From DASTFP01 sp963816855 (GTDB lineage Bacteria; Verrucomicrobiota; Verrucomicrobiia; Chthoniobacterales; Terrimicrobiaceae): a stretch of 64,000 bases of DNA. The stretch lies in contig CAWFMA010000002.1 of NCBI GenBank assembly GCA_963816855.1, positions 51,659 to 115,658 on the forward strand, in the 5' to 3' direction. Below, one piece after another: positions 17,742 to 26,091 of this stretch. The translations under genes were made by a program, and so were the position numbers. Numbering within the stretch: the stretch's first letter is position 1; the number at the start of each line of letters is the position of its first letter. The notes below the pieces were generated by a model that did not search any database, was not told the origin of the DNA, and saw nothing but the letters and a program-made list of their open reading frames with translations.

Positions 17742-18821
17742 TCATAAAGCACGATTGGAGTCCCTCGGCAAAAGCGCTTCCGCCGTCCCAGACGCGAGCG
17801 CGGCTCGCACGAGAGGAGCGACACGCGTCCCAAGCAGCTCGATCGCGCGCATCAGTTTCGCGTGCGGTAACGCCGCCACGCTCATCTGGAAGGTAAGACG
17901 GGAGATGCCGCCTAACGAGTCGTTCACGAACAGGATTTTTTCCACCACGGTTTCCGAATCTCCCACGAGGAGCGCCCCGGTGGGTCCGAGCAGGGCGTTG
18001 AAGTGCGCACGGGTAACTGGCGGCCAGCCGCGTTCCTTGCCGATCTCAGAGAAGCTTCGCGCATAACCGGGAAAGAAGTCGTCTGCGGCCTTCGCCGCGC
18101 TGTCGGCCACGTAGCCTAACGAATGGATGCCGACCTTGAGTTGATCTGGAGAATGGCCGGCGCGCAGACCGGCCTGGCGGTAACGGTCGATCAACGGCCG
18201 GAACCGATGCGGCTCGCCGCCGATGATCGCGACCATCAGCGGCAGTCCGAGTGTGCCGGCGCGAGTAAACGAGCCGGGCGTGCCGCCGACACCGAGCCAA
18301 ACCGGCAGCGGGTTCTGGAGCGGGCGCGGGTAAACTCCTTGCCCGGTGAGTGCAGCGCGGTGCTGGCCCGACCAGTGAACATGCGTGTTCTCGCGGATGC
18401 TCAGAAGCAGATCGAGCTTCTCGGCGAAGAGAGAATCGTAGTCCTCGAGCTCCAGGCCGAAGAGCGGAAATGCTTCGATGAAAGAGCCGCGCCCGGCGAC
18501 GATCTCTCCCCGCCCTTGCGAGAGCAGATCGAGGGTTGCGAATTCTTGGAAGACGCGCACCGGGTCGGCGGCGCTCAGCACGGTGACGGCGCTGGTTAGC
18601 CGAATACGCTCCGTTCGGACCGCAGCGGCTGCGAGGATCACCGCCGGCGCGGAGTCGAGGAACTCACGCCGGTGGTGTTCGCCGATGCCAAAGACGTCGA
18701 GGCCCACCTCGTCAGCGAGCGTGATCGCTTCGAGCAACTCGCTGAGATGTTTTGCGGGTTCGACTGCCCGGCCCGCCGCGTCAAGGGTTGCCGCTACGAA
18801 ACTATCTACGCCAATTTGCAT
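17742..18821 (-). CDS. LLM-class flavin-dependent oxidoreductase (luciferase-like monooxygenase)
   Basis: 359 aa from the ATG at 18821. The TIM-barrel bacterial-luciferase fold shows GIGEHHRREFLDSAPAVILA, LTSAVTVLSAADPVRVFQEF and GRGEIVAGRGSFIEAFPLFG. Such enzymes use reduced FMN and oxygen to oxidise small molecules. Its start overlaps the stop of the flavin reductase gene (TGATG), a sensible pairing because that reductase could supply reduced flavin. The open frame extends upstream, but the overlap and family length support this start. Confidence 0.9.
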   Translation of the reverse strand: MQIGVDSFVAATLDAAGRAVEPAKHLSELLEAITLADEVGLDVFGIGEHHRREFLDSAPAVILAAAAVRTERIRLTSAVTVLSAADPVRVFQEFATLDLLSQGRGEIVAGRGSFIEAFPLFGLELEDYDSLFAEKLDLLLSIRENTHVHWSGQHRAALTGQGVYPRPLQNPLPVWLGVGGTPGSFTRAGTLGLPLMVAIIGGEPHRFRPLIDRYRQAGLRAGHSPDQLKVGIHSLGYVADSAAKAADDFFPGYARSFSEIGKERGWPPVTRAHFNALLGPTGALLVGDSETVVEKILFVNDSLGGISRLTFQMSVAALPHAKLMRAIELLGTRVAPLVRAALASGTAEALLPRDSNRAL

Positions 18822-19432
18822 CAGTCGCCTCTTGAAAGTCCGCGTCGTTCTCCACCAGCGGTCTCCGATGCTGTTTTCTTTCGCAGCGTCTTCAACGCGC
18901 CGCCCCAGGCGGTGAGCTGGTCGAACATTGCATTGACAGACTTCTCGTGCTGAGGAGCCGGCCTGAAGAGGCTGAAGTTTTCGAAGTCGGTAAACAGGGA
19001 GAGCAAGACCTGGTTGCGCACGGTGGCGATTTGCACCTCCGCCAGCACCAGACGCAGCTGCTCGACCGCGCGCGCTCCGCCGGCGCCGCCGTAGCTCACG
19101 AAGCCAGCCGCCTTGTCGTTCCACTCTCCGAACAGAAAATCGATCGCGTTCTTGAGCGCGCCGGAGATGCCATGGTTGTACTCGGGGGTGACGAAGACAT
19201 AGCCGTCGAAAGAGCCGATCTTGGCCGCCCATACTTTGGTGTGAGGCTTACTGTATTGCCCCATTATCGGCGACACCGGCTCGTCGAGGAGCGGCAGGTT
19301 GAAGTCTTTGATGTCCACGAGTTCAAACTCGGCGTCGGTACGCTTTAGCGCGATTTCGTAAACCCATTTGGCCACGGCTTCGCCCTTGCGACTCGGCCGC
19401 GTGCTTCCAATGATGATGGCAATCCGAAGCAT
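18821..19432 (-). CDS. NADPH-dependent FMN reductase
   Basis: 203 aa. Flavodoxin-like fold: phosphate loop IIGSTRPSRKGEAVAKWVYE, FVTPEYNHGISGALKNAIDF and VSYGGAGGARAVEQLR. Reduces FMN with NAD(P)H. A Shine-Dalgarno-like AAGGAGG precedes the start. It lies between doxX upstream and the luciferase-like gene downstream, all on the minus strand, and is likely one operon under the MarR regulator at 19947. Confidence 0.92.
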   Translation of the reverse strand: MLRIAIIIGSTRPSRKGEAVAKWVYEIALKRTDAEFELVDIKDFNLPLLDEPVSPIMGQYSKPHTKVWAAKIGSFDGYVFVTPEYNHGISGALKNAIDFLFGEWNDKAAGFVSYGGAGGARAVEQLRLVLAEVQIATVRNQVLLSLFTDFENFSLFRPAPQHEKSVNAMFDQLTAWGGALKTLRKKTASETAGGERRGLSRGD

Positions 19433-19455
19433 AAATTCCTCCTTGGTAACCTTAC

Positions 19456-19854
19456 TTATCGGAGTTCCTGAGCCAAAACACGCCGCTGAAAGAGCCCGCC
19501 GAACGCGGAGCGGACTCTCAGGAACACGAGGATCCACAGCACCGTCACGACGATCGCCAGAGCCAGACCGCTCGGAGCCATCAAGATATGAAAGAGCAGA
19601 ATGTTGACGATAATCGGAGCGAGTAGCGTCAGCGCGAGTGGGACGTAGCGATTGATCAGGAGCAGGACCGCCGGGATGATTTGGAGCAAAAATACGACGA
19701 CCAGATAGTTGGAGATAAAAAGCGCCCCGACGAACTGGCCAGCCGTTCCGGAAGGCGGAGGAGACGCGGGGATGAAGTGGAGGAAGCCGTTCAGTCCGAA
19801 GACGAGAAAGATGAGGCCAAGAAGGAAACGGGCGATGACAGCAATGATTTTCAT
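19456..19854 (-). CDS. DoxX-family membrane protein
   Basis: 132 aa. Four predicted membrane helices, beginning MKIIAVIARFLLGLIFLVFG with the GLNGFLHF signature of the DoxX group. DoxX-like proteins take part in membrane redox or thiol stress responses, but their chemistry is not settled. First gene of the operon that continues with the flavin reductase and luciferase-like enzyme, divergent from marR. Confidence 0.87.
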   Translation of the reverse strand: MKIIAVIARFLLGLIFLVFGLNGFLHFIPASPPPSGTAGQFVGALFISNYLVVVFLLQIIPAVLLLINRYVPLALTLLAPIIVNILLFHILMAPSGLALAIVVTVLWILVFLRVRSAFGGLFQRRVLAQELR

Positions 19855-19880
19855 GTTAGTGTCGTGGTTTGATGATCTGA

Positions 19881-19898
19881 TATATTGGCATCAATATA
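19881..19898. promoter_or_regulatory. Probable MarR operator
   Basis: TATATTG-GCAT-CAATATA is a perfect 7-bp inverted repeat with a 4-bp spacer. It sits 26 bp upstream of doxX and about 50 bp upstream of marR. MarR proteins commonly bind such AT-rich palindromes in the divergent promoter and repress both sides. The match of site and neighbour is good; binding itself is inferred. Confidence 0.6.
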
Positions 19899-19946
19899 CT
19901 TTTCGTCAATTAATAATTCTCAATGAGACGGAAAGGAACCAATCAA

Positions 19947-20384
19947 ATGCAAGACTCCAGCGGCGTTCATGTTTGGCTCGTCCTCATGAAAGCCTTTCAA
20001 GCTCTCATGCCGCAAGCGGAAGAGAGCATCAAGCGAACAGAACTGGGCGATTCCGATTTCCGTGTTCTCGAAGCCCTCCTGCATAAAGGACCGCTCCCGG
20101 TGAATACCCTCGGCCCGAAGGTCTGGCTCACCCCGGGATCGATCAGTGTGGCCGTCGATCGGTTGGTCAGGAAAGGACTGGTTTCGCGCAAGGACCGTGC
20201 CGAGGACCGGCGAGTGCGCCAGGTTGAACTGACAGCCAAGGGACGGGCGCTGATTACTCGCGGGTTTCGGGAGCACGCCGCGGCGATGGAAACTGCGGTA
20301 GGCGTCCTTTCAAAAAAGGAGCGGCTGACATTGCTGCGGCTTTTGAAAAAACTGGGAAAGCACGCGGCAGAAACTCGCAAATAA
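19947..20384 (+). CDS. MarR-family transcriptional regulator
   Basis: 145 aa from ATG 19947, preceded by AAAGGA at good spacing; an ATG at 19923 is an alternative. Winged helix-turn-helix: DFRVLEALLHKGPLPVNTLG, ITPGS-like LTPGSISVAVDRLVRKGLVS and wing RKDRAEDRRVRQVELTAKGR. Divergent from doxX across the palindrome at 19881, so it probably represses the doxX-flavin reductase-monooxygenase operon and itself in response to a small aromatic or oxidant. Confidence 0.9.
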   Translation: MQDSSGVHVWLVLMKAFQALMPQAEESIKRTELGDSDFRVLEALLHKGPLPVNTLGPKVWLTPGSISVAVDRLVRKGLVSRKDRAEDRRVRQVELTAKGRALITRGFREHAAAMETAVGVLSKKERLTLLRLLKKLGKHAAETRK

Positions 20385-21289
20385 AAATTACGAGAATTCA
20401 AAGGCACTGATTCGCCATGCTCGAGCTAACAACGACTTCGGAAGTTGACCCGGGCTCAAAGGGAAGTCAAAAACGTGAGGTGGATTGGGATTTGATTTTG
20501 CCACCCCTCGCACTAGATATGAGTGAATCGCCTTTGAACCGTTAGGCCGCCCAGTCTTGGTAGAGGAGGGTCCGGAATGTCGCCCTTCCAATGCTCACTT
20601 CGACGCGGCCACAACAAAAGCGAAAGGTCCAATCAGTTTGTCCAATGGGTGTCGTTCGGTGGAGATAGCATGATCGCCGAGAACACGCGAAAATGAGCAG
20701 CGCAAATTCAGCAAATGCAACCATTTGATAGCAAACCTTCTGGTGTTCCACAACATCGTCACACTCCGCAGAGCGCTCGATCAGTTACAGGCAGACGATC
20801 TGAAAACCCTCAGATCAAGCGCAATCTCACTTTGCCCGCGGGGAGAGCCCAGGCTGACCGTTATGCTCCAGTCGCCCCCATGTAAATCCCTATGCATAGG
20901 GCATCAAGCGAAACCAGCATAACGGCGGATATATAGCCGGAGTTACTTGGGAGGGCGAGCAAAGTAAGGAATCCTCCCTTTGAGTAGGCGAGAGCGCCGA
21001 GCAGGAACGAGGGTTCGATTCCCTACAGCCGCTGTTTCGTTAGATCAAGCACTTACGAAGAGCGTGGGGCTATAGCGGAAAATGAGAAATAAAGTGAGAA
21101 AGTATTCATAACAGTCCGCTTCCGCACGGCGCCTTCTCCGAATCTCATCGCACGGCCCTCGAAGTTCCTCATTCAAACGGCACGGGCTCGTACTTTTTGT
21201 TGCCGATGGGCGGACATTTTGAATTTCCCACCCCGCCTCAAGGCGGAGGCGCCTGGAAAGGGCTGCTACCTTGAATTCGGGGCGTGAGC
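20385..21289. other. 905-bp stretch without a recognisable gene
   Basis: Open frames here are short and show no family features. Around 20,960-21,030 there is a GGGAGG...CCTCCC hairpin and GGGTTCGATTCCC, which looks like a tRNA T-arm, but no matching acceptor stem or CCA end was found. Near 21,228-21,250 CCGCCTCAAGGCGG could be a weak terminator for the SDR ending at 21290, without a T-run. Possibly a relic of a tRNA-linked integration. Confidence 0.4.
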
Positions 21290-22093
21290 CTATTTGGTTA
21301 GTACTCCATAGCGTGCAGCTGGGGTAGCGGACGAAAGCCTGTTCGCCATTTCACGTCGGGCGGATTCAAACCTATCCCATTCGGCTTTATCAGGGAGTGA
21401 AGGAATGGTGATTTTTTCACCCTGATCCAATCCCGCAAGGGCCGCATCGACGAGATTGTCGGCCGTCATTACTGTCTCCTGCGGCAAATTGCTGACGGGT
21501 AGTCCACCGATGTCCCAGAATTCCGTGGCGGTAGCGCCAGGGAGGACCGCTTGAACGCGGATGCCTCTGCTCGCCAGTTCGTGTTCGAGGGAATGACTGA
21601 AGGCGATAACGTAGGCTTTGCTGGCACCGTAGACGCCGTTGAGTATTTCGGGCGCAATACCGACAATTGAGGCGATGTTGATGAACGTTCCATGTCCCCG
21701 TTTAACAAATCCAGGAACTGCCGCGTAAGTCAGCCGGGTAAGTGCTCGAATATTGAGCGAAAGCACCTCATCCAGCTTGTTCACGTCCGTGTTTAGCAGC
21801 GGAGCCATCGCTCCAACGCCGGCGTTATTAACGAGCACCGTAATGCTCTTATCTTCGCGTAACTTCGCTTCGACACGTGAGAGATCCTTCTTGTCGTTGA
21901 GATCGGCCTGCAAAACCTCAATCGAGCGACCGGTTTCGGTAGTCAATCGCTTGGCTAGGGCATTCAGGCGCTCCCGGTTGCGTGCGACCACGATGAGATC
22001 GTAGCCGCGACGTGCTAGACGATCGGCGTAAACGGCACCAATGCCGGAAGAAGCCCCTGTGATAACTGCCGTACCTTTGATTTGAGTTGTCAT
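21290..22093 (-). CDS. Short-chain dehydrogenase/reductase
   Basis: 267 aa from the ATG at 22093, preceded by AAAGGAAAT. Classical SDR: TGASSGIGAVYADRLARRGY, ADLND, LVNNAGVGAMAP, INIASIVGIAPEI (catalytic Ser), YGASKAYVIAFSHSL (Tyr/Lys) and LPGATATEFWDIGG. Close to the DltE/YqjQ-type group. Divergent from the GlxA-type regulator with a strong palindrome between them, suggesting direct control by that regulator. Confidence 0.92.
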   Translation of the reverse strand: MTTQIKGTAVITGASSGIGAVYADRLARRGYDLIVVARNRERLNALAKRLTTETGRSIEVLQADLNDKKDLSRVEAKLREDKSITVLVNNAGVGAMAPLLNTDVNKLDEVLSLNIRALTRLTYAAVPGFVKRGHGTFINIASIVGIAPEILNGVYGASKAYVIAFSHSLEHELASRGIRVQAVLPGATATEFWDIGGLPVSNLPQETVMTADNLVDAALAGLDQGEKITIPSLPDKAEWDRFESARREMANRLSSATPAARYGVLTK

Positions 22094-22168
22094 GATTTCC
22101 TTTAAGTATTTGGTTTTGTTATTTGGCTGACTCAGAACCAATACATGAACTTGCTTATGTCTCAAAAG

Positions 22169-22183
22169 ACGTATATTATACGT
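22169..22183. promoter_or_regulatory. Palindromic operator between SDR and GlxA-type regulator
   Basis: ACGTATA-T-TATACGT is a perfect 7-bp inverted repeat, extended by AAAA and TTTT flanks. It lies 75 bp before the SDR start and 25 bp before the regulator start. The symmetry is more typical of a dimeric helix-turn-helix binder than of AraC proteins, which usually bind direct repeats, so another repressor could be involved. Confidence 0.5.
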
Positions 22184-22207
22184 TTTTAGGACATCAACTT
22201 AATCGCC

Positions 22208-23146
22208 ATGCAACGGACAGGATTCATCATTTTTGACGGTTTTCAGTCCATGAACCTGGCTGCGCTCTCGGTTTTCGAGTACGCAAACCACACCCACGGC
22301 AAACCGCTTTACGACATGTACATGATCTCTGAAAATGGCGGGTTGATCAGGTCGTCAACCGGTATGACGGTCGGAACGGAAGCGTTCGACAAAAAGGCCT
22401 TTGACACGTTGATAATCGGCGGCCACCCGAATACCGCCCTGGCATCCTCTCCGGGGATGCTGAGGTACTTGCGTAAAGGACTGAAGACTGCTCGCCGAAT
22501 CGCCTCCGTTTGTGTCGGCGCGTTTAAGCTAGCGGAGGCGGGTATTCTTGACGGCCGAAGGGCGACGACCCATTGGCGGCACGCGCGGGAATTGCAGACC
22601 CGATATCCCAAGGTACAAGTGGAGGAAGATCGAATTTTCGTGATTGATGGCTCTGTGTGGACATCGGCGGGCATGACCGCAGGCATTGACTTGGCACTGG
22701 CGATGGTCGAGAAGGATTTAGGCGCTGATATCGCTCGATCGGTGGCGCAAAAACTTGTTGTTTATCACCGCCGTGCTGGGGGCCAGTCGCAGCATTCAGC
22801 ATTGCTGGAACTGGAGCCCAAGTCGGATCGCGTTCAAAAAGCGTTGGTTTATGCCAAGGCAAATCTCCACACGGCGTTATCCGTTGAGCAACTGGCAGAA
22901 GCGGTACATCTCAGTCCTCGGCAATTTAGCCGTGCCTTTCGCGCCGAAACAGGCCAGTCCCCTGCCAAAGCGGTAGAGAGTCTTCGTCTTGAAGCCGCCA
23001 GACTGATGATGGAACAAGGTAGCCACTCCACCGATTTCGTAGCGCGTGAGACCGGATTCCTTGATCCAAGGCGAATGCGCCAGGCCTTTCTTCGCAGTTT
23101 TGGACTGCCTCCTCAGGTCATCCGACGAAATGCTCGGGTCGGTTGA
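22208..23146 (+). CDS. GlxA-family transcriptional regulator (DJ-1/PfpI plus AraC)
   Basis: 312 aa. N-terminal DJ-1/PfpI domain (1-190): FIIFDGFQSMNLAALSVFEY, the nucleophile-elbow-like VCVGAFKLAEAG with Cys, and ATTHWRHARELQ. C-terminal AraC domain with two helix-turn-helix units (215-310): LSVEQLAEAVHLSPRQFSRA and DFVARETGFLDPRRMRQAFL. GlxA-type proteins activate or repress nearby oxidoreductase genes, here most likely the divergent SDR. Length is standard. Confidence 0.93.
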   Translation: MQRTGFIIFDGFQSMNLAALSVFEYANHTHGKPLYDMYMISENGGLIRSSTGMTVGTEAFDKKAFDTLIIGGHPNTALASSPGMLRYLRKGLKTARRIASVCVGAFKLAEAGILDGRRATTHWRHARELQTRYPKVQVEEDRIFVIDGSVWTSAGMTAGIDLALAMVEKDLGADIARSVAQKLVVYHRRAGGQSQHSALLELEPKSDRVQKALVYAKANLHTALSVEQLAEAVHLSPRQFSRAFRAETGQSPAKAVESLRLEAARLMMEQGSHSTDFVARETGFLDPRRMRQAFLRSFGLPPQVIRRNARVG

Positions 23147-23467
23147 GAAGGTTACGGGAGGATTCAATTTTGGCGGCACGGCGCGTTCTGCCATATATTT
23201 GGCGTACACCGTTACTCACGTGACGGCTTGGTTGCTTTAGAGTGAGAAAGTTTCGATCACGGATTCACTGTGATGGCACCTCAAAAACTGTCGTGCGTTG
23301 GTCGAAGCCGTTCTTGCCGCAGGCGGCAAGGTCATAGCCAACATGGCCCTTGCGACCGCTTTTCTCGTATTCTGACCTTGGCGTGATCCCGGAAGCGATC
23401 TTTAGCATCGCAAAGCGACTGCGGCGGTAATTGGGCGAAGAGTCAAGCTCGATTGAACGATTATTTG

Positions 23468-23570
23468 AACGTTCGAAATTTCGTCCCGGGTCCCACGCCA
23501 GATACAATTCAGTAACCACTGTGGATAGTATGTTTAGCCAATGTGCGTTTGTTGGCACAAAAGCTGAGCC
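23468..23570 (+). promoter_or_regulatory. Two-box element, copy 5 (inside a duplicated segment)
   Basis: Box 1 (23468-23488) is identical to copy 1 at all 21 positions, and box 2 (23553-23570, TTGGCACAAAAGCTGAGC) is also identical; spacing 85 bp. The surrounding 280 bp (about 23,385-23,650) is recognisably the same as 5,655-5,925, including GAAGCGATCTTT upstream and GTGCGTTTG before box 2. So this copy arose by duplication with copy 1. The gene behind it is broken. No other feature is seen in 23147-23467. Confidence 0.55.
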
Positions 23571-23616
23571 AAGAGGAATTCGAGCTTGATTCAAATCCGA
23601 AAAGACGAACGGCCCA

Positions 23617-23844
23617 ATGAAAATTACCAAAACTGCCACCGATCCGAGCGCACCCTGCATCAGATTGTTGAATACCTCAATTTCCAGGTATGAGGCGTGT
23701 GGAAACGCAGCTCCGCTTTCTCAGGCGCAAACTTTACCGCAAGACGCTCGACAAACGGATTTACGGAACGAAGAACGTTACAGAGCAACGAGAGCGCAGC
23801 TTTGGTATTCTGCGAAAACCGGCGCTCTTCGGCGGCCGCAGTGA
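23617..23844 (+). pseudogene. Broken duplicate of the small secreted protein at 5881
   Basis: The first codons MKITKTATDPS match MEITKSAIDPG of the gene at 5881, and the upstream control region is duplicated with it. After residue 11 similarity ends, and the signal peptide and Pro-rich body are absent. The remaining 64 codons show no family features. Deletion or recombination just inside the gene is the simplest reading. Confidence 0.5.
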
Positions 23845-23920
23845 CTCGCTCAAGCAGCGAATCCTCCCCCGGTGCAATTCGCCGAAGGCATGTATGCCGC
23901 CCGGAAAGCGCGGAAGACGA

Positions 23921-24138
23921 TGACGTCATTCCGAACACTCCTCGACACGACCGCGCCTGATGCGACCATCCTGGTCGGGGCGGTTTTCCTTTCCGAAGGC
24001 ATTCAGAAATTCCTGTTTTCCGTGACGAGCTACGGGTTTTGGAGACGGCCCATGAAGCGCGAGCGGATTTCTGCATGTTCCTGGGCAGCGCGTTTCTCCT
24101 GATCGTCGGAGGAGGGGCTGGTCGCTGGATAGGGTGCT
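23921..24138 (+). pseudogene. DoxX-family gene, middle deleted and frameshifted
   Basis: The first frame reads MTSFRTLLDTTAPDATILVG and AVFLSEGIQKFLF, the start of a DoxX protein. About 24,040 the match resumes in another frame with ETAHEARADFCMFLGSAFLL and IVGGGAG, the C-terminal helix and tail. The central two helices are gone. Both ends of the gene are kept. Confidence 0.7.
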
Positions 24139-24304
24139 AGCACGAAAATAAATCCGGTCGTAAACTAAACCTTTGCCTTGGACAATCGGGAGCCCACAGA
24201 GGCTGACACCATGGGAGGCCGGTTAAAGGAGCTTGCGTTGGCGTTCGTCCAACTCTGCACACCGCGATTCCCTGCGCCGCAATGAAAGCCCGGCATCAGC
24301 CTCA

Positions 24305-24831
24305 GAGCAGATGCTTTTCGAGAAATGCCTCCATTTTTTCTTAGAAATTCAGCCGATTCTCCGGGTTCTCGAAGCCATGGCCTTTGTTCATTTTCAAATC
24401 GTCGATGCGCTCAAGGCCAACGGCAAACGGCGTGAGATCGACCGCGTTGACGTCGGAATGAAGCGGATCGGCGCGGAAAAGATGGAAGTTTTCATCGCCC
24501 TCCCGGTCCTGCTCGAACAACACGTAGCGACTGTCGGGCGTCCAGACGAAATGCATGATCCCGCGTTGCGTGTCATGAGTGATCGCCTTGGCCGAGTCCA
24601 AACCTTTCGCGACATCGCAGATCCAGACGTTCATGCGGCTTCCCTCCGGCGCCAGAAAGGCGAGCTGCCTCCCGTCGGGCGAAATCGCCACGCTGCTAAT
24701 CTTCGGATTATCGAAAAAATCCTTGAGCGGAATGCGCGGAGCCGGTTGGGCGCTCGCACACTGCTGCGGCTCCTAAGACCAAAAGGAGAGAAATTCCGAG
24801 TCCAAGCCGCCTCGTTTTCGTTATAAGTCAT
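24305..24831 (-). pseudogene. S9 (prolyl-oligopeptidase) peptidase, catalytic domain deleted
   Basis: Minus strand. An out-of-frame N-terminus gives PRIPLKDFFDNPKISSVAIS, then an open beta-propeller segment: SPDGRQLAFLAPEGSRMNVW, THDTQRGIMHFVWTPDSRYV and FEQDREGDENFHLFRADPL. Without a gap it joins KMNKGHGFENPENRLNF, which is the extreme C-terminus (normally GHGF-x-ENR), followed by a stop and EKMEAFLEKHL. The whole alpha/beta-hydrolase domain with its Ser/Asp is missing, leaving only the His end. Overlaps the end of the cation transporter by 11 bp. Confidence 0.8.
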
Positions 24832-25744
24832 ATTTGACCAAATGGGGCGAACACGCCTTCAATACAACAAAGCGCAATTGCCTAGCTTGACCCGGACAAC
24901 GGTTGACCTCCAAGGTCACGTGCGCGATTTCTTCGTGGACGCTCAGGAGCGACTTGTAGAAGGCGGGCTCCTTCGGCTCGTGTGTCACGATACTCGCCGC
25001 GCAGGCGAATTGACCCCGGCCAATGCGCCAGACGTGCAGATCGCCAATGCGCGACTCACCGTCCGCCTCGAGCACTTCGCGGATTTCTTCGACCACGTCA
25101 GAGTCCATTTCCCGATCCAACAGCACGCGGCTCGTATCGCGCAGGAGTCCCCGCGCCCAGACGCCTACCACGATTGCCCCGACGATGCCCATCGCGGAAT
25201 CCAGCCAATTCCAGTGCAGGAACTTTCCTCCGACCAGCGCGCCAATCGCAAGCATGGATGTGGCGGCATCCGCGATCACGTGCACGTATGCGGCTCGCAA
25301 GTTGAGGTCCACGTGAGCATGACCGTGGGAAGATCCATGGTGGTGATCATGATCTCGCAGCGGCAGGGCGCTGATGATGTTAACCGCCAATCCGATCGTG
25401 GCCACCACGATGGCTTGATCGAACAAGATCGCGACTGAATGGAACAGGCGCGCGATCGATTCCAACGCCATGAACAACGCGACGCCGCCAAGTAGAATCG
25501 CGCTCGTAAAACCGCCGAGCACCTCGATTTTCCATGTCCCGAATGCAAAGCGTGTATCGTTCGCATATCGCCGCGAGAGTGCATAAGCGCCGGCGGTGAG
25601 GCCGAGCGCGAGCACATGCGAGCTCATGTGCCAGCCGTCTGCCAGGAGCGCCATCGAATGGAATATCCAGCCGGTGGTGATCTCGACCACCATCATCACG
25701 GCAGTCAGCACGACCACTCGTCTCGTATTTCTTTCACCCAGCAC
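24821..25744 (-). CDS. Cation diffusion facilitator (CDF) metal exporter, DmeF-like
   Basis: 307 aa from a GTG at 25744. Helix 2 carries the metal site MALLADGWHMSSHVLALGLT (HxxxD-type) and helix 5 AAYVHVIADAATSMLAIGAL. Between them is the His-rich loop DHDHHHGSSHGHAHVD. A C-terminal cytoplasmic domain follows. Exports Zn, Co or Ni in exchange for protons. In-frame codons before the GTG (THHFHSAN) resemble the usual DmeF N-terminus but lack an ATG, so the true start may have been lost or lie further upstream. Confidence 0.9.
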   Translation of the reverse strand: MLGERNTRRVVVLTAVMMVVEITTGWIFHSMALLADGWHMSSHVLALGLTAGAYALSRRYANDTRFAFGTWKIEVLGGFTSAILLGGVALFMALESIARLFHSVAILFDQAIVVATIGLAVNIISALPLRDHDHHHGSSHGHAHVDLNLRAAYVHVIADAATSMLAIGALVGGKFLHWNWLDSAMGIVGAIVVGVWARGLLRDTSRVLLDREMDSDVVEEIREVLEADGESRIGDLHVWRIGRGQFACAASIVTHEPKEPAFYKSLLSVHEEIAHVTLEVNRCPGQARQLRFVVLKACSPHLVKYDL

Positions 25745-26091
25745 GTTCGCGCTGTGGAAATGATGGGTGTTGCCAGGAGGAGATATCCGTCGTGTGCATT
25801 GCTACAATTCCCGTCGCCAGGTCTCATGGGTCAGAACAGATCTCTTTCGACACTTGCCCATGGACTTCCTCTTCAGAAATAGTCGGCCCAATTGAAAAGG
25901 GCTATAGGATGGCGTTGCCGAACGGACTTCCCGACAGGAAAGCGTTGCACGTCTTCAAAGCGATCTACCTTCTGAAAGACGAAATATTCGTCTGAGGAAT
26001 CGACCAGCCGGACGATTCCTTTGCCCGGATCACTGTATCAGGCAGACCACACAGGAACTTCTCAGGCCTGCCCGAGCGACGAGTTCAGGCA
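25745..26091. other. 347-bp stretch without a supported gene
   Basis: The only frame with a start is 25909-25995 on the plus strand (28 codons, MALPNGLPDRKALHVFKAIY, then LLKDEIFV). It has no recognisable family. No palindrome, terminator or promoter-like box stands out. Confidence 0.3.

Noticed and set aside
20940..21040. tRNA-like segment with GGGTTCGATTCCC and nearby hairpins
   Set aside because: No partner for the 3' stem (ACAGCCGCT), no recognisable anticodon arm and no CCA end; T-stem has a terminal mismatch.
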